A DNA stretch of 64,000 bases from Avimonas intestinalis (GCA_904380375.1 CAJFID010000003.1:131403-195402), one strand, 5' to 3'. Counted from the first letter of the stretch, positions 44,256 to 53,828 are shown. Numbers and translations are program-made. Notes: a model not told the origin generated them from the letters alone.

Positions 44256-44309
44256 GCGGCGGAATAGGGCCGGATAAGCCCAAACGACAAGGAAAGGGGA
44301 GCGGGAGCG

Positions 44310-47300
44310 ATGCCGTCCCGGAAATGGACAACCCAACAAAAGCAGTGCATTGACGCGCGGGGAGGGACGGTGCTGGTCTCGGCCGCCGCCGGCTCGGGCA
44401 AGACTTCGGTGCTGGTGCAGCGGGTGATCGGCCTGGTGACCGATCCGGAGCATCCGGTGGATGTGGACCGGCTTCTGGTGGTCACCTTTACCAAGGCCGC
44501 GGCGGCGGAGATGAAGCAGCGGCTTTCGGCTGCCCTCTCCGCCCTGATTGCGGAGCATCCGGAGGATCGGCGGCTCCAGCGGCAGCAGATGCTGCTGCCC
44601 GGCGCGAAGATCAGCACCGTCCACGGCTTTTGTTCCGGCCTGATCCGCGAGCATTTCCATCTCCTGGGGCTGCCGCCCCAATTCAAGGTGGCGGAGGAAA
44701 CCGAGACCGCCCTGCTCAAGCAGGAGGCCGCCGGGGAAGTGGTCGAGGAGATGTACGCCGAGGGCGGGGATGCCTTCCGGGAGCTGGCAGCCCTCCTCAG
44801 CCCCGGCCGGGACGACCAGGGGCTGTTCCGCGCGGTGCTGCGGATCCATGATTTTGTGCAGTCCCACCCCTTTCCCGACGAATGGCTGCGAGAGAAGGAG
44901 GAAACCTATGCCGCCGGCCGCTCCGTGGCAGAAACCGCCTGGGGGCAGACGGTGCTTTCCGCCCTGCGGGATACGGCGGAGGGCTGCGCGGCCATGCTCT
45001 CCCGCGCCCTGGCCCTCACGGCGGAGGAGCCGGTGATGGCGGACAAATACGGGCCGGTGATCGCCAGAGAGAGGGAAATGCTGCTTGCCCTTTCGTCCGA
45101 TCTGGCGCGGCCCGGCCTCTCGTGGGACGAGGCGGCGCAGCGGCTTGCCGGCCTGTCCTTCGGCCGCCTGCCCCCGCTTAAAAATTATGAGGACGAAATC
45201 CGCAAAAACCGGGTGACCGCCCTGCGGGACGACGTGAAGAAAAAGCTCAAGGGCGTCCCGGACATGCTGTGCGGGTCGGAGGAGGAATGCCGGGACGACA
45301 TGGCGGCGCTGGCCAGGCTGGTGCGCGTCCTGTTTGAGACGGTGCGTCGGTATGATGCCCGCTTTACCGAAAAAAAGCAGAAGCGCGGGCTGGTGGATTT
45401 CGGGGACCTGGAGCATTATGCCCTCCGCCTTCTGGTCGGGGAGGACGGGAAGCGCACGCCCCTTGCGGCCGAGCTGGCCGGCCGGTTTGACGAGGTGCTG
45501 GTGGACGAGTATCAGGATACCAACGCTGCGCAGGACGCGCTGTTCTCCGCCCTTTCCAAAGGGGAATCCAATCTGTTCCTGGTGGGGGATGTGAAGCAGA
45601 GCATCTACGGCTTCCGCCAGGCCATGCCCGAAATTTTTATCCGCCGGCGGGACGGGTACCCGTCCTATGACGGGGAGCATTTCCCCGCCTCAATCACCTT
45701 GGGCAACAATTTCCGTTCCCGGCGGGAGGTGACCGACGCCGTCAATTTTGTCTTCCGGCTGCTGATGACCCGGGAGGCGGGCGGCGTGGATTATGACGAG
45801 CGGGAGGCGCTGATCCCCTCCGCCCCTTACCCGGACGCGCCGGGAAGGGAAACCGAATTGCTGCTGATAGACGGCGGCACGCGGGAGGAATCCGATACCC
45901 GGGACGCCGCCGAGGCGCGGGTCATCGCGGCCCGCATCCGGGAGATGCTCTCCAGCTTCCGCGTGACGGAGGGGGAGGATTTCCGCCCGGCAAGGCTGGG
46001 GGATTTCTGCATCCTCCTGCGCAGCAAAAACGCCCATGCCGGGGCGTATGTAGACGAGCTGAACCGCTGCGGCATCCCGGCTTGGACCTCGTCGGCCGGC
46101 GGCTTTTTCGCTGCGGCCGAGGTCTCCTGGGCGCTGTCCCTGCTGCGGGTGATTGACAACCCGATCCAGGATGTGCCGCTGCTCGCGGTGCTCTTCTGCC
46201 CGGCGTTCGGCTTTACCCCGGACGATTTGGCGGAAATCCGGCAGCGGGATAAGAACAGCCGGCTTTTTACCGCGCTGCGCCGGTATGCCCGGGACGGCGG
46301 GCAGGCGGCCCTGAGGGGCAGGGCGGCGGAATTCCTGCGCCGGCTGGATGCCTGGCGGGTGCTGGCGGTGACGCTTCCCGCCGACCGCCTGATCCATCGG
46401 CTGTACGAGGACGCGGGCTTGCTTGCCGCGGCGGGAGCGATGCGGCATGGCGTGCAGCGGGTCGCCAACCTGCGGCTTCTGCATGAGCATGCCCGCCGCT
46501 TTGAACAGGGCGGCTTCCGCGGCCTGTCCGCCTTCGTCCGCTTCCTGGACCGGATGGAGCAGCAGGACCTGGATATGGCCCCGGCTTCGGTCGCCGGCCA
46601 GGAGGATGCGGTAAGGATCCTCAGTATCCACAATTCCAAGGGACTGGAATTCCCGGTGGTCTTCCTGGCCGGCCTGGGCGGGCAGTTCAACCGGGAATCG
46701 ACCACGGCCAACCTCCTGCTTCATCCGGAGGCGGGGGTCGGGATGAAGCGGCGGGATCCGGAAACCCTGCGGCAGTGGAACACCCTGCCCCGCCAGGCGG
46801 TGGCCCTCACCATCCGCCGCAGCGAGCGGGCGGAGGAGCTGCGGGTGCTGTACGTAGCGATGACCCGCGCGAAGGAAAAGCTCCTGCTGGTGATGACGCA
46901 GCCCAAGCCGGAGGCCAAGCTGGCCTCCCTGGCGGCAACGCTGGGGGATGGGGAAACGCTCCCTCCTTCGGCGGTACTGGCGGCGGGAGGGATGGGGGAC
47001 TGGATCCTGTCCGCCGCCCTGAGGCATCCGTCCGGCGGGCACCTGCGGTCCCTGGCGGGGGACGATACCGTATCGGTCCGCCCCTGTAAAACCACCTGGG
47101 TCATTGATGTGCTTCGCTCTCCCCCCGCGGAGGATGCAGCGGCCGAAGCCCTCGCCTGCGTCCCTCCCGACCGGGATTTTGCCGAAGAGATTGCCCGCCG
47201 GATTGCTTACCGCTATCCCTATGCGGCGGTGAGCGCCTTGCCGGCCAAGCTGGCGGCGTCCGAGCTGTCCCACGGCCGGATCAAGAGGGAGCATGTGGCG

Positions 47301-47888
47301 TCCTCCCGTCCGGCCTTCCTCGGGGCGGGAGGCTTGACGCCGGCGGAGAGAGGGACGGCGCTGCACACCTTCATGCAGTTTGCGGATTACGGGGCGGCCG
47401 CAGCCGATCCGGCCGGCGAAATCCGGCGGCTGACCGAACGGGGCTTCCTGACGCCGCAGCAGGGGCGGGCGATCGAGCCCGCGCGGGTGGCGCGCTTTTT
47501 TGCCTCCCCGCTCTTTGTGCGGATACGGCAGTCCCCCCGCGTCCTGCGGGAGGTGCATTTTACGATCGCCGTCCCGGCTGCCCGCCTGCTGGACAGGCCT
47601 GAAGATAAGGAACGGGCCGGAGACGACCGGCTGATTATCCAGGGCATCGCGGACTGCGTATTTGAGGAAGAGGGGAGCCTGGTGGTCGTCGACTATAAGA
47701 CCGACCGGGTCAAAACCGGGCAGGAACTGGTGGACCGCTATCGGGAGCAGCTGCATATTTACGCGGATGCGCTTTCCCGCACCCTCGGCCTGCCGGTCGG
47801 ACAAGCGCTGCTGTATTCCTTCGCCCTGGGGCGGACGGTGGATGCCACGGCGGTTTTGCGGGAGGACTGGGATGCCCAACAGCCATAG
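44310..47888 (+). CDS. addA: ATP-dependent helicase/nuclease subunit A
   Basis: AddA is a UvrD-type 3'-5' helicase with a C-terminal RecB-like nuclease. The 1192 residues start MPSRKWTTQQKQCIDARGGTVLVSAAAGSGKTSVLVQRV with Walker A AAGSGKTS. Walker B/motif II appears in VLVDEYQDTNAAQD. Motif IV-VI segments follow (FLVGDVKQSIYGFRQA, ILSIHNSKGLEFPVVFLAG, LYVAMTRAKEKL), and the nuclease motif VVVDYKTDRVKTGQEL is near the end. The start at ATG 44310 follows GGAGCGGGAG. It is co-transcribed with addB. Confidence 0.96.
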   Translation: MPSRKWTTQQKQCIDARGGTVLVSAAAGSGKTSVLVQRVIGLVTDPEHPVDVDRLLVVTFTKAAAAEMKQRLSAALSALIAEHPEDRRLQRQQMLLPGAKISTVHGFCSGLIREHFHLLGLPPQFKVAEETETALLKQEAAGEVVEEMYAEGGDAFRELAALLSPGRDDQGLFRAVLRIHDFVQSHPFPDEWLREKEETYAAGRSVAETAWGQTVLSALRDTAEGCAAMLSRALALTAEEPVMADKYGPVIAREREMLLALSSDLARPGLSWDEAAQRLAGLSFGRLPPLKNYEDEIRKNRVTALRDDVKKKLKGVPDMLCGSEEECRDDMAALARLVRVLFETVRRYDARFTEKKQKRGLVDFGDLEHYALRLLVGEDGKRTPLAAELAGRFDEVLVDEYQDTNAAQDALFSALSKGESNLFLVGDVKQSIYGFRQAMPEIFIRRRDGYPSYDGEHFPASITLGNNFRSRREVTDAVNFVFRLLMTREAGGVDYDEREALIPSAPYPDAPGRETELLLIDGGTREESDTRDAAEARVIAARIREMLSSFRVTEGEDFRPARLGDFCILLRSKNAHAGAYVDELNRCGIPAWTSSAGGFFAAAEVSWALSLLRVIDNPIQDVPLLAVLFCPAFGFTPDDLAEIRQRDKNSRLFTALRRYARDGGQAALRGRAAEFLRRLDAWRVLAVTLPADRLIHRLYEDAGLLAAAGAMRHGVQRVANLRLLHEHARRFEQGGFRGLSAFVRFLDRMEQQDLDMAPASVAGQEDAVRILSIHNSKGLEFPVVFLAGLGGQFNRESTTANLLLHPEAGVGMKRRDPETLRQWNTLPRQAVALTIRRSERAEELRVLYVAMTRAKEKLLLVMTQPKPEAKLASLAATLGDGETLPPSAVLAAGGMGDWILSAALRHPSGGHLRSLAGDDTVSVRPCKTTWVIDVLRSPPAEDAAAEALACVPPDRDFAEEIARRIAYRYPYAAVSALPAKLAASELSHGRIKREHVASSRPAFLGAGGLTPAERGTALHTFMQFADYGAAAADPAGEIRRLTERGFLTPQQGRAIEPARVARFFASPLFVRIRQSPRVLREVHFTIAVPAARLLDRPEDKERAGDDRLIIQGIADCVFEEEGSLVVVDYKTDRVKTGQELVDRYREQLHIYADALSRTLGLPVGQALLYSFALGRTVDATAVLREDWDAQQP

Positions 47889-47945
47889 GGCGCCGACCGG
47901 ACAACCGTCTTTTCAGACGCCGCCGCTTACGGAACGGAGGAAATA

Positions 47946-48506
47946 ATGCTGCGCAAAACGATTTTGTATATTGCCGTTAGCTTGGACGGGTACATTGCCG
48001 ATCACGCCGGAGGGGTTTCCTGGCTGAATACCCCGGAAGCGGCCGCGGCAGGGGACGAAGGCTACCGCCGCTTTTTGCAGACGGTTGACACCATCGTGAT
48101 GGGCGGGCGCACCTACCGTCAGGTGGTTACGGAGCTTTCCCCGGGCTCCTGGCCCTACGCCGGGCTGGAGGCCTATGTGTTGACCCGCCGGTACGAGGAG
48201 CCGGACATGCCGGGAATCCATTTTGTCAACCGCCCGGTTTCCGATCTGCTCCGGGGACTGGGCAGCCGGCCCGGCAAGGCAATTTGGCTCTGCGGAGGCG
48301 CGGAGCTCATCCATGCGTGCCGGGAGGAGGACCTCATTGACGAATATCATATAACCGTAATGCCAATCCTCCTGGGGGAAGGGATCCCGCTGTTCCGTCC
48401 GTCCGGGCGTTCTACCCCGCTTGCGCTGGTTTCTGCCGGCGAAGCGGATGGCGGGGCGCTCTGCGTCTTCCGGCGACGGGAGGAAGCCCCCCGTGTGCAT
48501 CCCTAG
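47946..48506 (+). CDS. dihydrofolate reductase-like/RibD C-terminal domain protein
   Basis: The 186-residue protein has the RibD_C/DHFR-like fold. It starts ILYIAVSLDGYIADHAGGVSWL, has the NADPH-binding VMGGRTYRQV, and later WLCGGAELIHACREEDLIDEYHITVMPILLGEGIPLF, the usual GG.x...L....L.DE......P..LG.G..LF pattern. Such stand-alone proteins are often labelled dihydrofolate reductase family but their substrates are unknown. The ATG at 47946 follows GGAGGAAAT. It lies 57 bases after addA and may be read from the same transcript. A bidirectional terminator follows. Confidence 0.88.
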   Translation: MLRKTILYIAVSLDGYIADHAGGVSWLNTPEAAAAGDEGYRRFLQTVDTIVMGGRTYRQVVTELSPGSWPYAGLEAYVLTRRYEEPDMPGIHFVNRPVSDLLRGLGSRPGKAIWLCGGAELIHACREEDLIDEYHITVMPILLGEGIPLFRPSGRSTPLALVSAGEADGGALCVFRRREEAPRVHP

Positions 48507-48641
48507 CGGCGGGCTCCGCCGTTTGGGTGTCTTGCCCGCTGAGCGGGCGGGCCGGCTGTCCCCTATGGCCTTCCCGTCCCCTAAGGTTCCGCATAGGAGG
48601 GCTTTGCAGGGGGCGGTTGGCTTAAGGGACGGCAAAGCAGA

Positions 48642-48694
48642 AAAAAGGGCAGGTGCCGTTCCGCAACATCTGCGGAACGGCACCTGCCCTTTTT
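48642..48694. terminator. bidirectional terminator between convergent genes
   Basis: 24-base arms (outer part AAAAAGGGCAGGTGCCGTTC) surround ACATC. The arms end in A-runs and T-runs on both sides, serving the reductase gene and the convergent DUF3810 gene. Confidence 0.93.
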
Positions 48695-48717
48695 GGCTGT
48701 GTCTTATGGAAAGTGGA

Positions 48718-49833
48718 TCAGACCAGCCCCTCTTTTTCATAATAGGCGAGCAGCAGCTCCACAACCCGGCTGTAGCTGAGCACGCCGTCGTCGTCCCCCT
48801 GGATTTCAATAAAGCTGTTGTTGATGGATTCCGAGATATCCTGTACCTGCCCCTCAAACTGCTGCCAGTATTCGCTGCGCTGCTGCAGGTCAGCCAGCAT
48901 CCCCTCCGAGCAGTAGGCGCGGGTAGCCAGCCACAAATCCTGGTCATAGGCATACAGGGCGTTGGCGCAGTATACATAGGCCATTAGGTACCCAGAGTAG
49001 CGGTAATCGGCAGAGGGATGGTGGAAACAGGCCAGGCAGGCGAAAAAGTTGCATTCGTCCTCCCTGGCGAAGCCGCGGGTATGGGCCAGCTCGTGGGCGG
49101 CGGTCGCCGGGATATCGCAGGCAGGCTGGTCAACGTTGATGTTCGCTTCGGAAAAGAAGGGGAAATACATCCCGGTAATGCCGGTAAAGGACCAAAGGGG
49201 GGAGAGGTGAACCGGCTTCCCCCGGTTTACAACCCCCCACAAAAAGGGATACTGATCCTCCAGGGCTTCATACCCTTTTCCCGCCTTAACCAGGACGTCG
49301 GTAATTGAGCCATCCAGCGCCACATTTCCGTTTTCGTCCTCGGGAAGCTGCCGGCGGGCAATCGAGGCATTCTGCGCCAGGTCGATACAGACCGCCTGCA
49401 AAAATTCGCCCGACTTGGGGGAGGTGTCCAGCTCCAGCAGCTCGGACGCGGGGAGGCGGTAAAAATTCAGCCCGTGCAGCAGCATATACAGCAGCAGCGC
49501 GCTGGATAAAACCCATCCGACGGCCCTGCCGGCCTTCGCCGCGTACTGGGCGCGGGCTTCGGACGCCTTCAGCTTGCGGAAGAATCGGACCAGGAGGAGC
49601 ACCAGCACCGGCAAAGCCGCTACCGCGGCAACCTCCGTGAGAGAGAAAGGAAACAGGGAGGACACCATCCCCAAGGGGACGGAAACCAGTCGGAAGATCC
49701 CGCGGGAAAACAATGTTTCCGTAACCTCCGGGAAATGGGGCAGGATCCAGAACAAAAGCAGGGCGACGATCCCCGGCAGGAGGAAGAGGAAGCAGCGGAG
49801 TATGCTCCACAGCTTTGACAGGACTGGCTTCAT
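48718..49833 (-). CDS. DUF3810 family membrane protein with HExxH motif
   Basis: The 371-residue protein has two N-terminal membrane segments (LLPGIVALLLFWILP and TEVAAVAALPVLVLLLVRFF), a third near 105-120, and then a large extracytoplasmic domain. The HELAH motif (ATAAHELAHTRGFAREDECNF) with a downstream Glu is typical of gluzincin metallopeptidases and is conserved in DUF3810. Peptidase activity and substrates are not established. ATG 49833 has AGGAGG upstream and a consensus-like promoter follows at 49870-49898. It converges on the reductase gene. Confidence 0.82.
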   Translation of the reverse strand: MKPVLSKLWSILRCFLFLLPGIVALLLFWILPHFPEVTETLFSRGIFRLVSVPLGMVSSLFPFSLTEVAAVAALPVLVLLLVRFFRKLKASEARAQYAAKAGRAVGWVLSSALLLYMLLHGLNFYRLPASELLELDTSPKSGEFLQAVCIDLAQNASIARRQLPEDENGNVALDGSITDVLVKAGKGYEALEDQYPFLWGVVNRGKPVHLSPLWSFTGITGMYFPFFSEANINVDQPACDIPATAAHELAHTRGFAREDECNFFACLACFHHPSADYRYSGYLMAYVYCANALYAYDQDLWLATRAYCSEGMLADLQQRSEYWQQFEGQVQDISESINNSFIEIQGDDDGVLSYSRVVELLLAYYEKEGLV

Positions 49834-49869
49834 GACGGATGACTTCCTCCTTACCAGGTCGTTTTGTCC

Positions 49870-49898
49870 ATTATACCGGATTCCGGCGCATCTGCCAA
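49870..49898 (-). promoter_or_regulatory. promoter of the DUF3810 gene
   Basis: On the minus strand TTGGCA (49893-49898) and TATAAT (49870-49875) are 17 bases apart. Confidence 0.8.
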
Positions 49899-50145
49899 GA
49901 AGGAACCGTCACGAAAAATGCGGCAAATCGCTGCGAAGGCTGCAAGCAATGCCCCAAGCGCTGCAACGGCGACGCCTCCCGGCTCTATTTTCGCCTCCGG
50001 CCTTCAAAAAGCCGGAGGGCCCGGATCCCGCCCGGAAAGCCGTAACTGCTTGGCGGGTCCCGTCAGGCCGGACGGATCTACAAAAGATGAGCAGCTCGTG
50101 CAAAGCTGTGCTGCTTTACACAGGCTGCCTGACGGTGAATAGGGG
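49899..50145. other. intergenic stretch downstream of the serS-metY operon
   Basis: There is no gene. A CCTCCGGC/GCCGGAGG hairpin near 49995-50019 lacks a T-run on either strand. Confidence 0.4.
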
Positions 50146-50256
50146 CTACCACCGCCTGGTTTTGGAAAAGGCGATACAGCCCAGGACAACGGCGACCGCG
50201 CTGGCCGCCGCGCCGCAGATGCCGAGGATAAACGCACTGATCGATATTCCTTTCAT
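50146..50256 (-). CDS. 36-residue single-span membrane peptide, downstream of metY
   Basis: The peptide MKGISISAFILGICGAAASA continues with VAVVLGCIAFSKTRRW, one membrane span with a basic end. It starts at ATG 50256, with AAAGGAG about 9 bases upstream, 31 bases after metY. Good start signals favour expression as the last gene of the serS-metY transcript. It is too short for a family assignment. Confidence 0.6.
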   Translation of the reverse strand: MKGISISAFILGICGAAASAVAVVLGCIAFSKTRRW

Positions 50257-50287
50257 TACGCGGGCTCCTTTCGCAGTTACAGGCTGT

Positions 50288-51562
50288 TTACAGGCAGGCA
50301 AGCGCCTGGTGAATATCCTCAATGATGTCGTCCGGATTCTCAATCCCGACCGAGAAACGGATCAGGTCGGGCGTGACGCCGGCTTCGGCGAGCTGTTCGT
50401 CGGACATCTGCCGATGGGTGGTGCTGGCCGGATGAAGCACGCAGGTCCGCAGGTCCGCCACATGGATGACGATCTGCGCCAGCTTGAGGTTTTCCATAAA
50501 CCGGCTGGCCGCCTCCCGGCCGCCCTTTACCCCAAAGGAAATCACGCCGCAGGTGCCGTTCGGCATGTATTTCCGCGCCAGATGGTAATATTTGTTGTCC
50601 GGCAGGCCCGGATAGCTTACCCAGGAAACCTTTTCCTGCTGCTGCAGATACTCTGCCACCTTCTGCGCGTTGGAACAGTGCCGCTGCATCCGGAGGAACA
50701 GGGTGTCTATGCCCTGGCTGAGCAGGAAGGCGTTCATCGGGCTGGGCGTGGCGCCGATATCCCGCATCAGGTGGGTGCGGCATTTGGTAATATAGGCCGC
50801 TTTGCCGAAGGCGTCGGTGTAGGTCAGGCCGTGGTAGGTTTCATCCGGCGTGGTCAGGCCGGGGAACTTGTCGTTCTGCGTCCAGTCGAAGTTCCCGCTG
50901 TCCACGATCACGCCGCCCAGGGCGGTCGCATGGCCGTCAAGGTATTTGGAGGTGGAGTGGGTGACGATATCCGCCCCGAATTCGAACGGGCGGCAGTTCA
51001 CCGGGGTGGGGAAGGTGTTGTCCACGATCAGCGGTACGCCGTGGCTGTGGGCGGCGCGGGCATACATCTCTATATCAAGCACGCATAGCCCGGGGTTGGA
51101 GAGCGTCTCCCCGAACACCAGTTTGGTATTCGGGCGGAAGGCCGCGTTCAGCGTCTCCTCGTCCGCATCCGGGTCGATGAAGGTCACGTCAATCCCCATC
51201 TCCCGCAGGGTCTTGTTAAACAGGTTGAAGGTGCCGCCGTAAATCGCCACGGCGCTGACGATATGGTCGCCGCTGTGGGCGATGTTGAGCGCGGCGATCA
51301 GGTTTGCCGACTGCCCGGCGGAGGTCAGCAGTGCGCCGACCCCGCCTTCAAGCGCGGCGATTTTGGCCTCAACCGCGTTGGTGGTCGGGTTGGAAAGGCG
51401 GGTGTAAAAGTCGCCGCCGATTTTCAGGTCGAACAGGTCGCCGAGGGTCTGGGCGCTGTCGTAGCGGAAGGTGGTGCTCTGTACAATCGGGAGCACCCGG
51501 GGCTCGCCGTTCTTCGGCTTCCATCCCTCCTGGATGCATTGGGTGTCAATATGCCATGCCAT
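50288..51562 (-). CDS. O-acetylhomoserine sulfhydrylase (MetY-type)
   Basis: This PLP enzyme makes homocysteine from O-acetylhomoserine and sulfide in methionine synthesis. The 424 residues match the family. Marks include LSNPTTNAVEAKIAALEGGVGALLTSAGQSAN, the PLP-stacking and binding region FGETLSNPGLCVLD and DNTFPTPVNCRPFEFGADIV, and the Schiff-base Lys in HSTSKYLDGHATALGG. It begins at ATG 51562 (MAWHIDTQCIQEGWKP), 46 bases after serS. Co-transcription under the seryl T-box would link it to serine supply, which feeds sulfur amino acid synthesis. Confidence 0.94.
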   Translation of the reverse strand: MAWHIDTQCIQEGWKPKNGEPRVLPIVQSTTFRYDSAQTLGDLFDLKIGGDFYTRLSNPTTNAVEAKIAALEGGVGALLTSAGQSANLIAALNIAHSGDHIVSAVAIYGGTFNLFNKTLREMGIDVTFIDPDADEETLNAAFRPNTKLVFGETLSNPGLCVLDIEMYARAAHSHGVPLIVDNTFPTPVNCRPFEFGADIVTHSTSKYLDGHATALGGVIVDSGNFDWTQNDKFPGLTTPDETYHGLTYTDAFGKAAYITKCRTHLMRDIGATPSPMNAFLLSQGIDTLFLRMQRHCSNAQKVAEYLQQQEKVSWVSYPGLPDNKYYHLARKYMPNGTCGVISFGVKGGREAASRFMENLKLAQIVIHVADLRTCVLHPASTTHRQMSDEQLAEAGVTPDLIRFSVGIENPDDIIEDIHQALACL

Positions 51563-51608
51563 GGTGATTACCTCCTAAATTCCGAATTACGCCGGCGGAC
51601 GATGCCGG

Positions 51609-52886
51609 TCAGCCGATATGGTCCTTCCCGCCCATGTACATCCGCAGCGGTTCGGGGATACGGATCGTGCCGTCCGCCTGCAGGTTGTTTTCAAGGAAAG
51701 CGATCAGCATACGCGGCGGGGCGACGACCGTGTTGTTTAAGGTGTGGGGGAACCAGGTGCCCTTTTCGCCCCGCACCCGGATGCCCAGGCGGCGGGCCTG
51801 CGCATCCCCGAGGTTGGAGCAGCTCCCCACCTCAAAATACTTTTTCTGGCGGGGGGACCAGGCTTCCACGTCAATGCTCTTGACCTTCAGGTCGGCCAGG
51901 TCGCCGGAGCAGCACTCCAGCGTGCGCACCGGGATATCCATGCTGCGGAAGAAGTCCACGGTATTGGTGTACAGCTTTTTAAACCAATCCATGCTTTCCT
52001 CCGGGCGGCAGACCACGATCATTTCCTGCTTTTCAAACTGGTGGATGCGGTACACGCCGCGCTCCTCAATCCCATGGGCGCCTACCTCCTTGCGGAAGCA
52101 GGGGGAGTAGCTGGTCAGCGTCTGGGGCAGGTCGCCCTCGTCCAGCACCGTGTCAATGAACTTGCCGATCATCGAGTGCTCGCTGGTACCGATGAGGTAG
52201 AGGTCTTCCCCCTCAATCTTGTACATCATGCCTTCCATTTCGGCAAAGCTCATCACGCCGGTCACGACGTCGCTGCGGATCATGAAGGGCGGGACATAAT
52301 AGGTAAACCCGCGGTCGATCATGAAATCCCGCGCGTAGGAGAGGACGGCGCTGTGCAGCCGGGCGATGTCCCCCTTGAGGTAATAAAAGCCGTTGCCACT
52401 GGTCTTGCGGGCGCTGTCAAGGTCAATGCCATTCAGGCGCTCCATGATGTCAACGTGATAGGGCACCTCAAAATCCGGCACCGCCGGCTCGCCGAAGCGC
52501 TCCACCTCGACGTTTTCGCTGTCGTCCCGGCCAATTGGGACGGAGGGGTCGATGATGTTCGGGATGACCAGCATCCGTTCCCGGATTTTGGCGGAAAGCT
52601 CCTCCTCCTTCTGCTCCAGGTCGGCCAGCTCCTGCGCGATGGCGGCGACCTCCTGCTTCTTGCGCTCGGCCTCCTCCTTCATGCCCCGGCCCATCAGGCC
52701 GCCGATTTCCTTGCTGATGGTTTTGCGCTTGCTGCGCAGCGCATCGCCCTGGGATTTGGCTTCCCGGAACTGGCGGTCGAACTCCACCACCTCATCCACC
52801 AAAGGCAGCTTTTCGTCCTGGAATTTTTTGCGGATGTTTTCTTTGACCAGCTCCGGGTCGGTCCGCAGCAGATGCATGTCCAACAT
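51609..52886 (-). CDS. serS: seryl-tRNA synthetase
   Basis: SerRS charges tRNA-Ser with serine. The 425 residues start MLDMHLLRTDPELVKENI, with a long N-terminal coiled-coil arm (about residues 30-105) that binds the tRNA long arm. Class II motifs follow: LTSYSPCFRKEVGA (motif 2 start), the YRIHQFEKQEMIV loop, and GEKGTWFPHTLNNTVVAPPRMLIAFLENNLQ (motif 3 region). ATG 52886 follows AGGAGGG; a longer frame to 53024 would run through the T-box and is rejected. A T-box riboswitch and promoter precede it. Confidence 0.96.
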   Translation of the reverse strand: MLDMHLLRTDPELVKENIRKKFQDEKLPLVDEVVEFDRQFREAKSQGDALRSKRKTISKEIGGLMGRGMKEEAERKKQEVAAIAQELADLEQKEEELSAKIRERMLVIPNIIDPSVPIGRDDSENVEVERFGEPAVPDFEVPYHVDIMERLNGIDLDSARKTSGNGFYYLKGDIARLHSAVLSYARDFMIDRGFTYYVPPFMIRSDVVTGVMSFAEMEGMMYKIEGEDLYLIGTSEHSMIGKFIDTVLDEGDLPQTLTSYSPCFRKEVGAHGIEERGVYRIHQFEKQEMIVVCRPEESMDWFKKLYTNTVDFFRSMDIPVRTLECCSGDLADLKVKSIDVEAWSPRQKKYFEVGSCSNLGDAQARRLGIRVRGEKGTWFPHTLNNTVVAPPRMLIAFLENNLQADGTIRIPEPLRMYMGGKDHIG

Positions 52887-52962
52887 GGCTTGAACCCTCC
52901 TGTAATGATATACATGGAACACAGCGCCGCCGGAAAAGAAGCAGGGTCGGCAGGGCCGGAAA

Positions 52963-53242
52963 CAGAAAAAGAACGCGGGATTCCCCTTCCCGCATGGGAC
53001 GGAAAATTCCGCGTTGCCACCCAATTTACCGGCTTGCGTGCGGCGGTCCCTGCTACGAAGGAACGCCCGGCCTTGCCGGTCCCTTTACGGCGCGATAAAG
53101 GGCGCCGCCCTTCCGGCTCCTCGCCGGCTGCTCGGAAAGCGGAAACACACCGCGCGGGCCGCCGGTTCGCACCTCCCACCGGCTCTCTGACCGCCCGCCT
53201 CGGCGCGGCTCTTTCCTCCATGCTTTTGCCTTTTCCGGATTT
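52963..53242 (-). promoter_or_regulatory. T-box riboswitch of serS
   Basis: Reading the minus strand from the predicted start near 53242, CAGAGAGCCGG is followed by a GGTGCGAACCGG segment typical of stem I. A likely specifier UCC (serine) lies in CTTTCCGAGC. The T-box core GGGTGGCAACGCGG is at about 53010-53023 and would pair with uncharged tRNA 3' ends. The terminator formed by AACGCGG and CCGCGTT arms is followed by CTTTTTCTG near 52963-52970. Uncharged tRNA-Ser should favour read-through into serS-metY. Confidence 0.9.
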
Positions 53243-53248
53243 TTCCCT

Positions 53249-53277
53249 ATTTTACCGCATTCCGCCGTTTTTTTCAA
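53249..53277 (-). promoter_or_regulatory. promoter of the serS operon
   Basis: On the minus strand TTGAAA (53272-53277) and TAAAAT (53249-53254) are 17 bases apart, just before the T-box leader. Confidence 0.82.
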
Positions 53278-53333
53278 GCGGAAATTCTCGGCCGTCCCGC
53301 CGATTTCCCCGGTACGAGGCGAGGAGTCGGCTT

Positions 53334-53828
53334 TCATTGGACGTTGAGCAGGTAAAAGCCGAGGTTGAGATACGCGGCGTACAGGGTCCAGAGCAGGTAG
53401 GGAAGCATCAGATAGAAGGCCGGCTTGCTGATATACCGGAAGCCGGAGAGGGTCAGCGTGACCAAGGCAATCAGCAGAAGCAGCCAGAAGAAGGCGAACA
53501 GCCGCCATCCTAGCCGGAAAAAGAAAAATGGCCAGAGGATATTGACCGCGAGCTGCAAAAGGTACATCCGCAGCACCCGCGCGCCGTCAATATCGTTCTC
53601 GTTCCACACCAGATAAGCGGCAAAGCCCATCGCCAGATAGAGGATCGTCCAGACTATCGGGAAGACGACAGCCGGCGGAGTCAAGGGGGGCTTTACCAAG
53701 CTGTCAAAGCCACGGATGCCGCCGAGCAGCCCGCCGACCGCCCCGGCGGCTAGGGTGAGCCCTTCAAAAAACAGGAAAGCGCGAAGCACAAAAGGATGGC
53801 GGCTTTTTTTCTGGGAAAGGGAAAACAT
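53334..53828 (-). CDS. TspO/MBR family protein
   Basis: This 164-residue membrane protein has the five-span TspO fold. The family signature is visible: the GLLGGIRGFDSLVKPPLTPPAVVFPIVWTILYLAMGFAAYLVW stretch with its P-P-x-x-x-F-P-x-V-W-T-x-L-Y pattern, then NILWPFFFFRLGWRLFAF and YLLWTLYAAYLNLGFYLLN. TspO proteins bind porphyrins and sterols; the role here is unknown. ATG 53828 (MFSLSQKK) follows GAGG; a longer frame to 54020 is not supported. Confidence 0.92.
   Translation of the reverse strand: MFSLSQKKSRHPFVLRAFLFFEGLTLAAGAVGGLLGGIRGFDSLVKPPLTPPAVVFPIVWTILYLAMGFAAYLVWNENDIDGARVLRMYLLQLAVNILWPFFFFRLGWRLFAFFWLLLLIALVTLTLSGFRYISKPAFYLMLPYLLWTLYAAYLNLGFYLLNVQ

Noticed and set aside
42852..45680. 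942-codon open frame antisense to addB and addA
   Set aside because: It spans two genuine genes on the opposite strand, lacks a ribosome binding site and has no recognisable domain. It is a codon-bias shadow.
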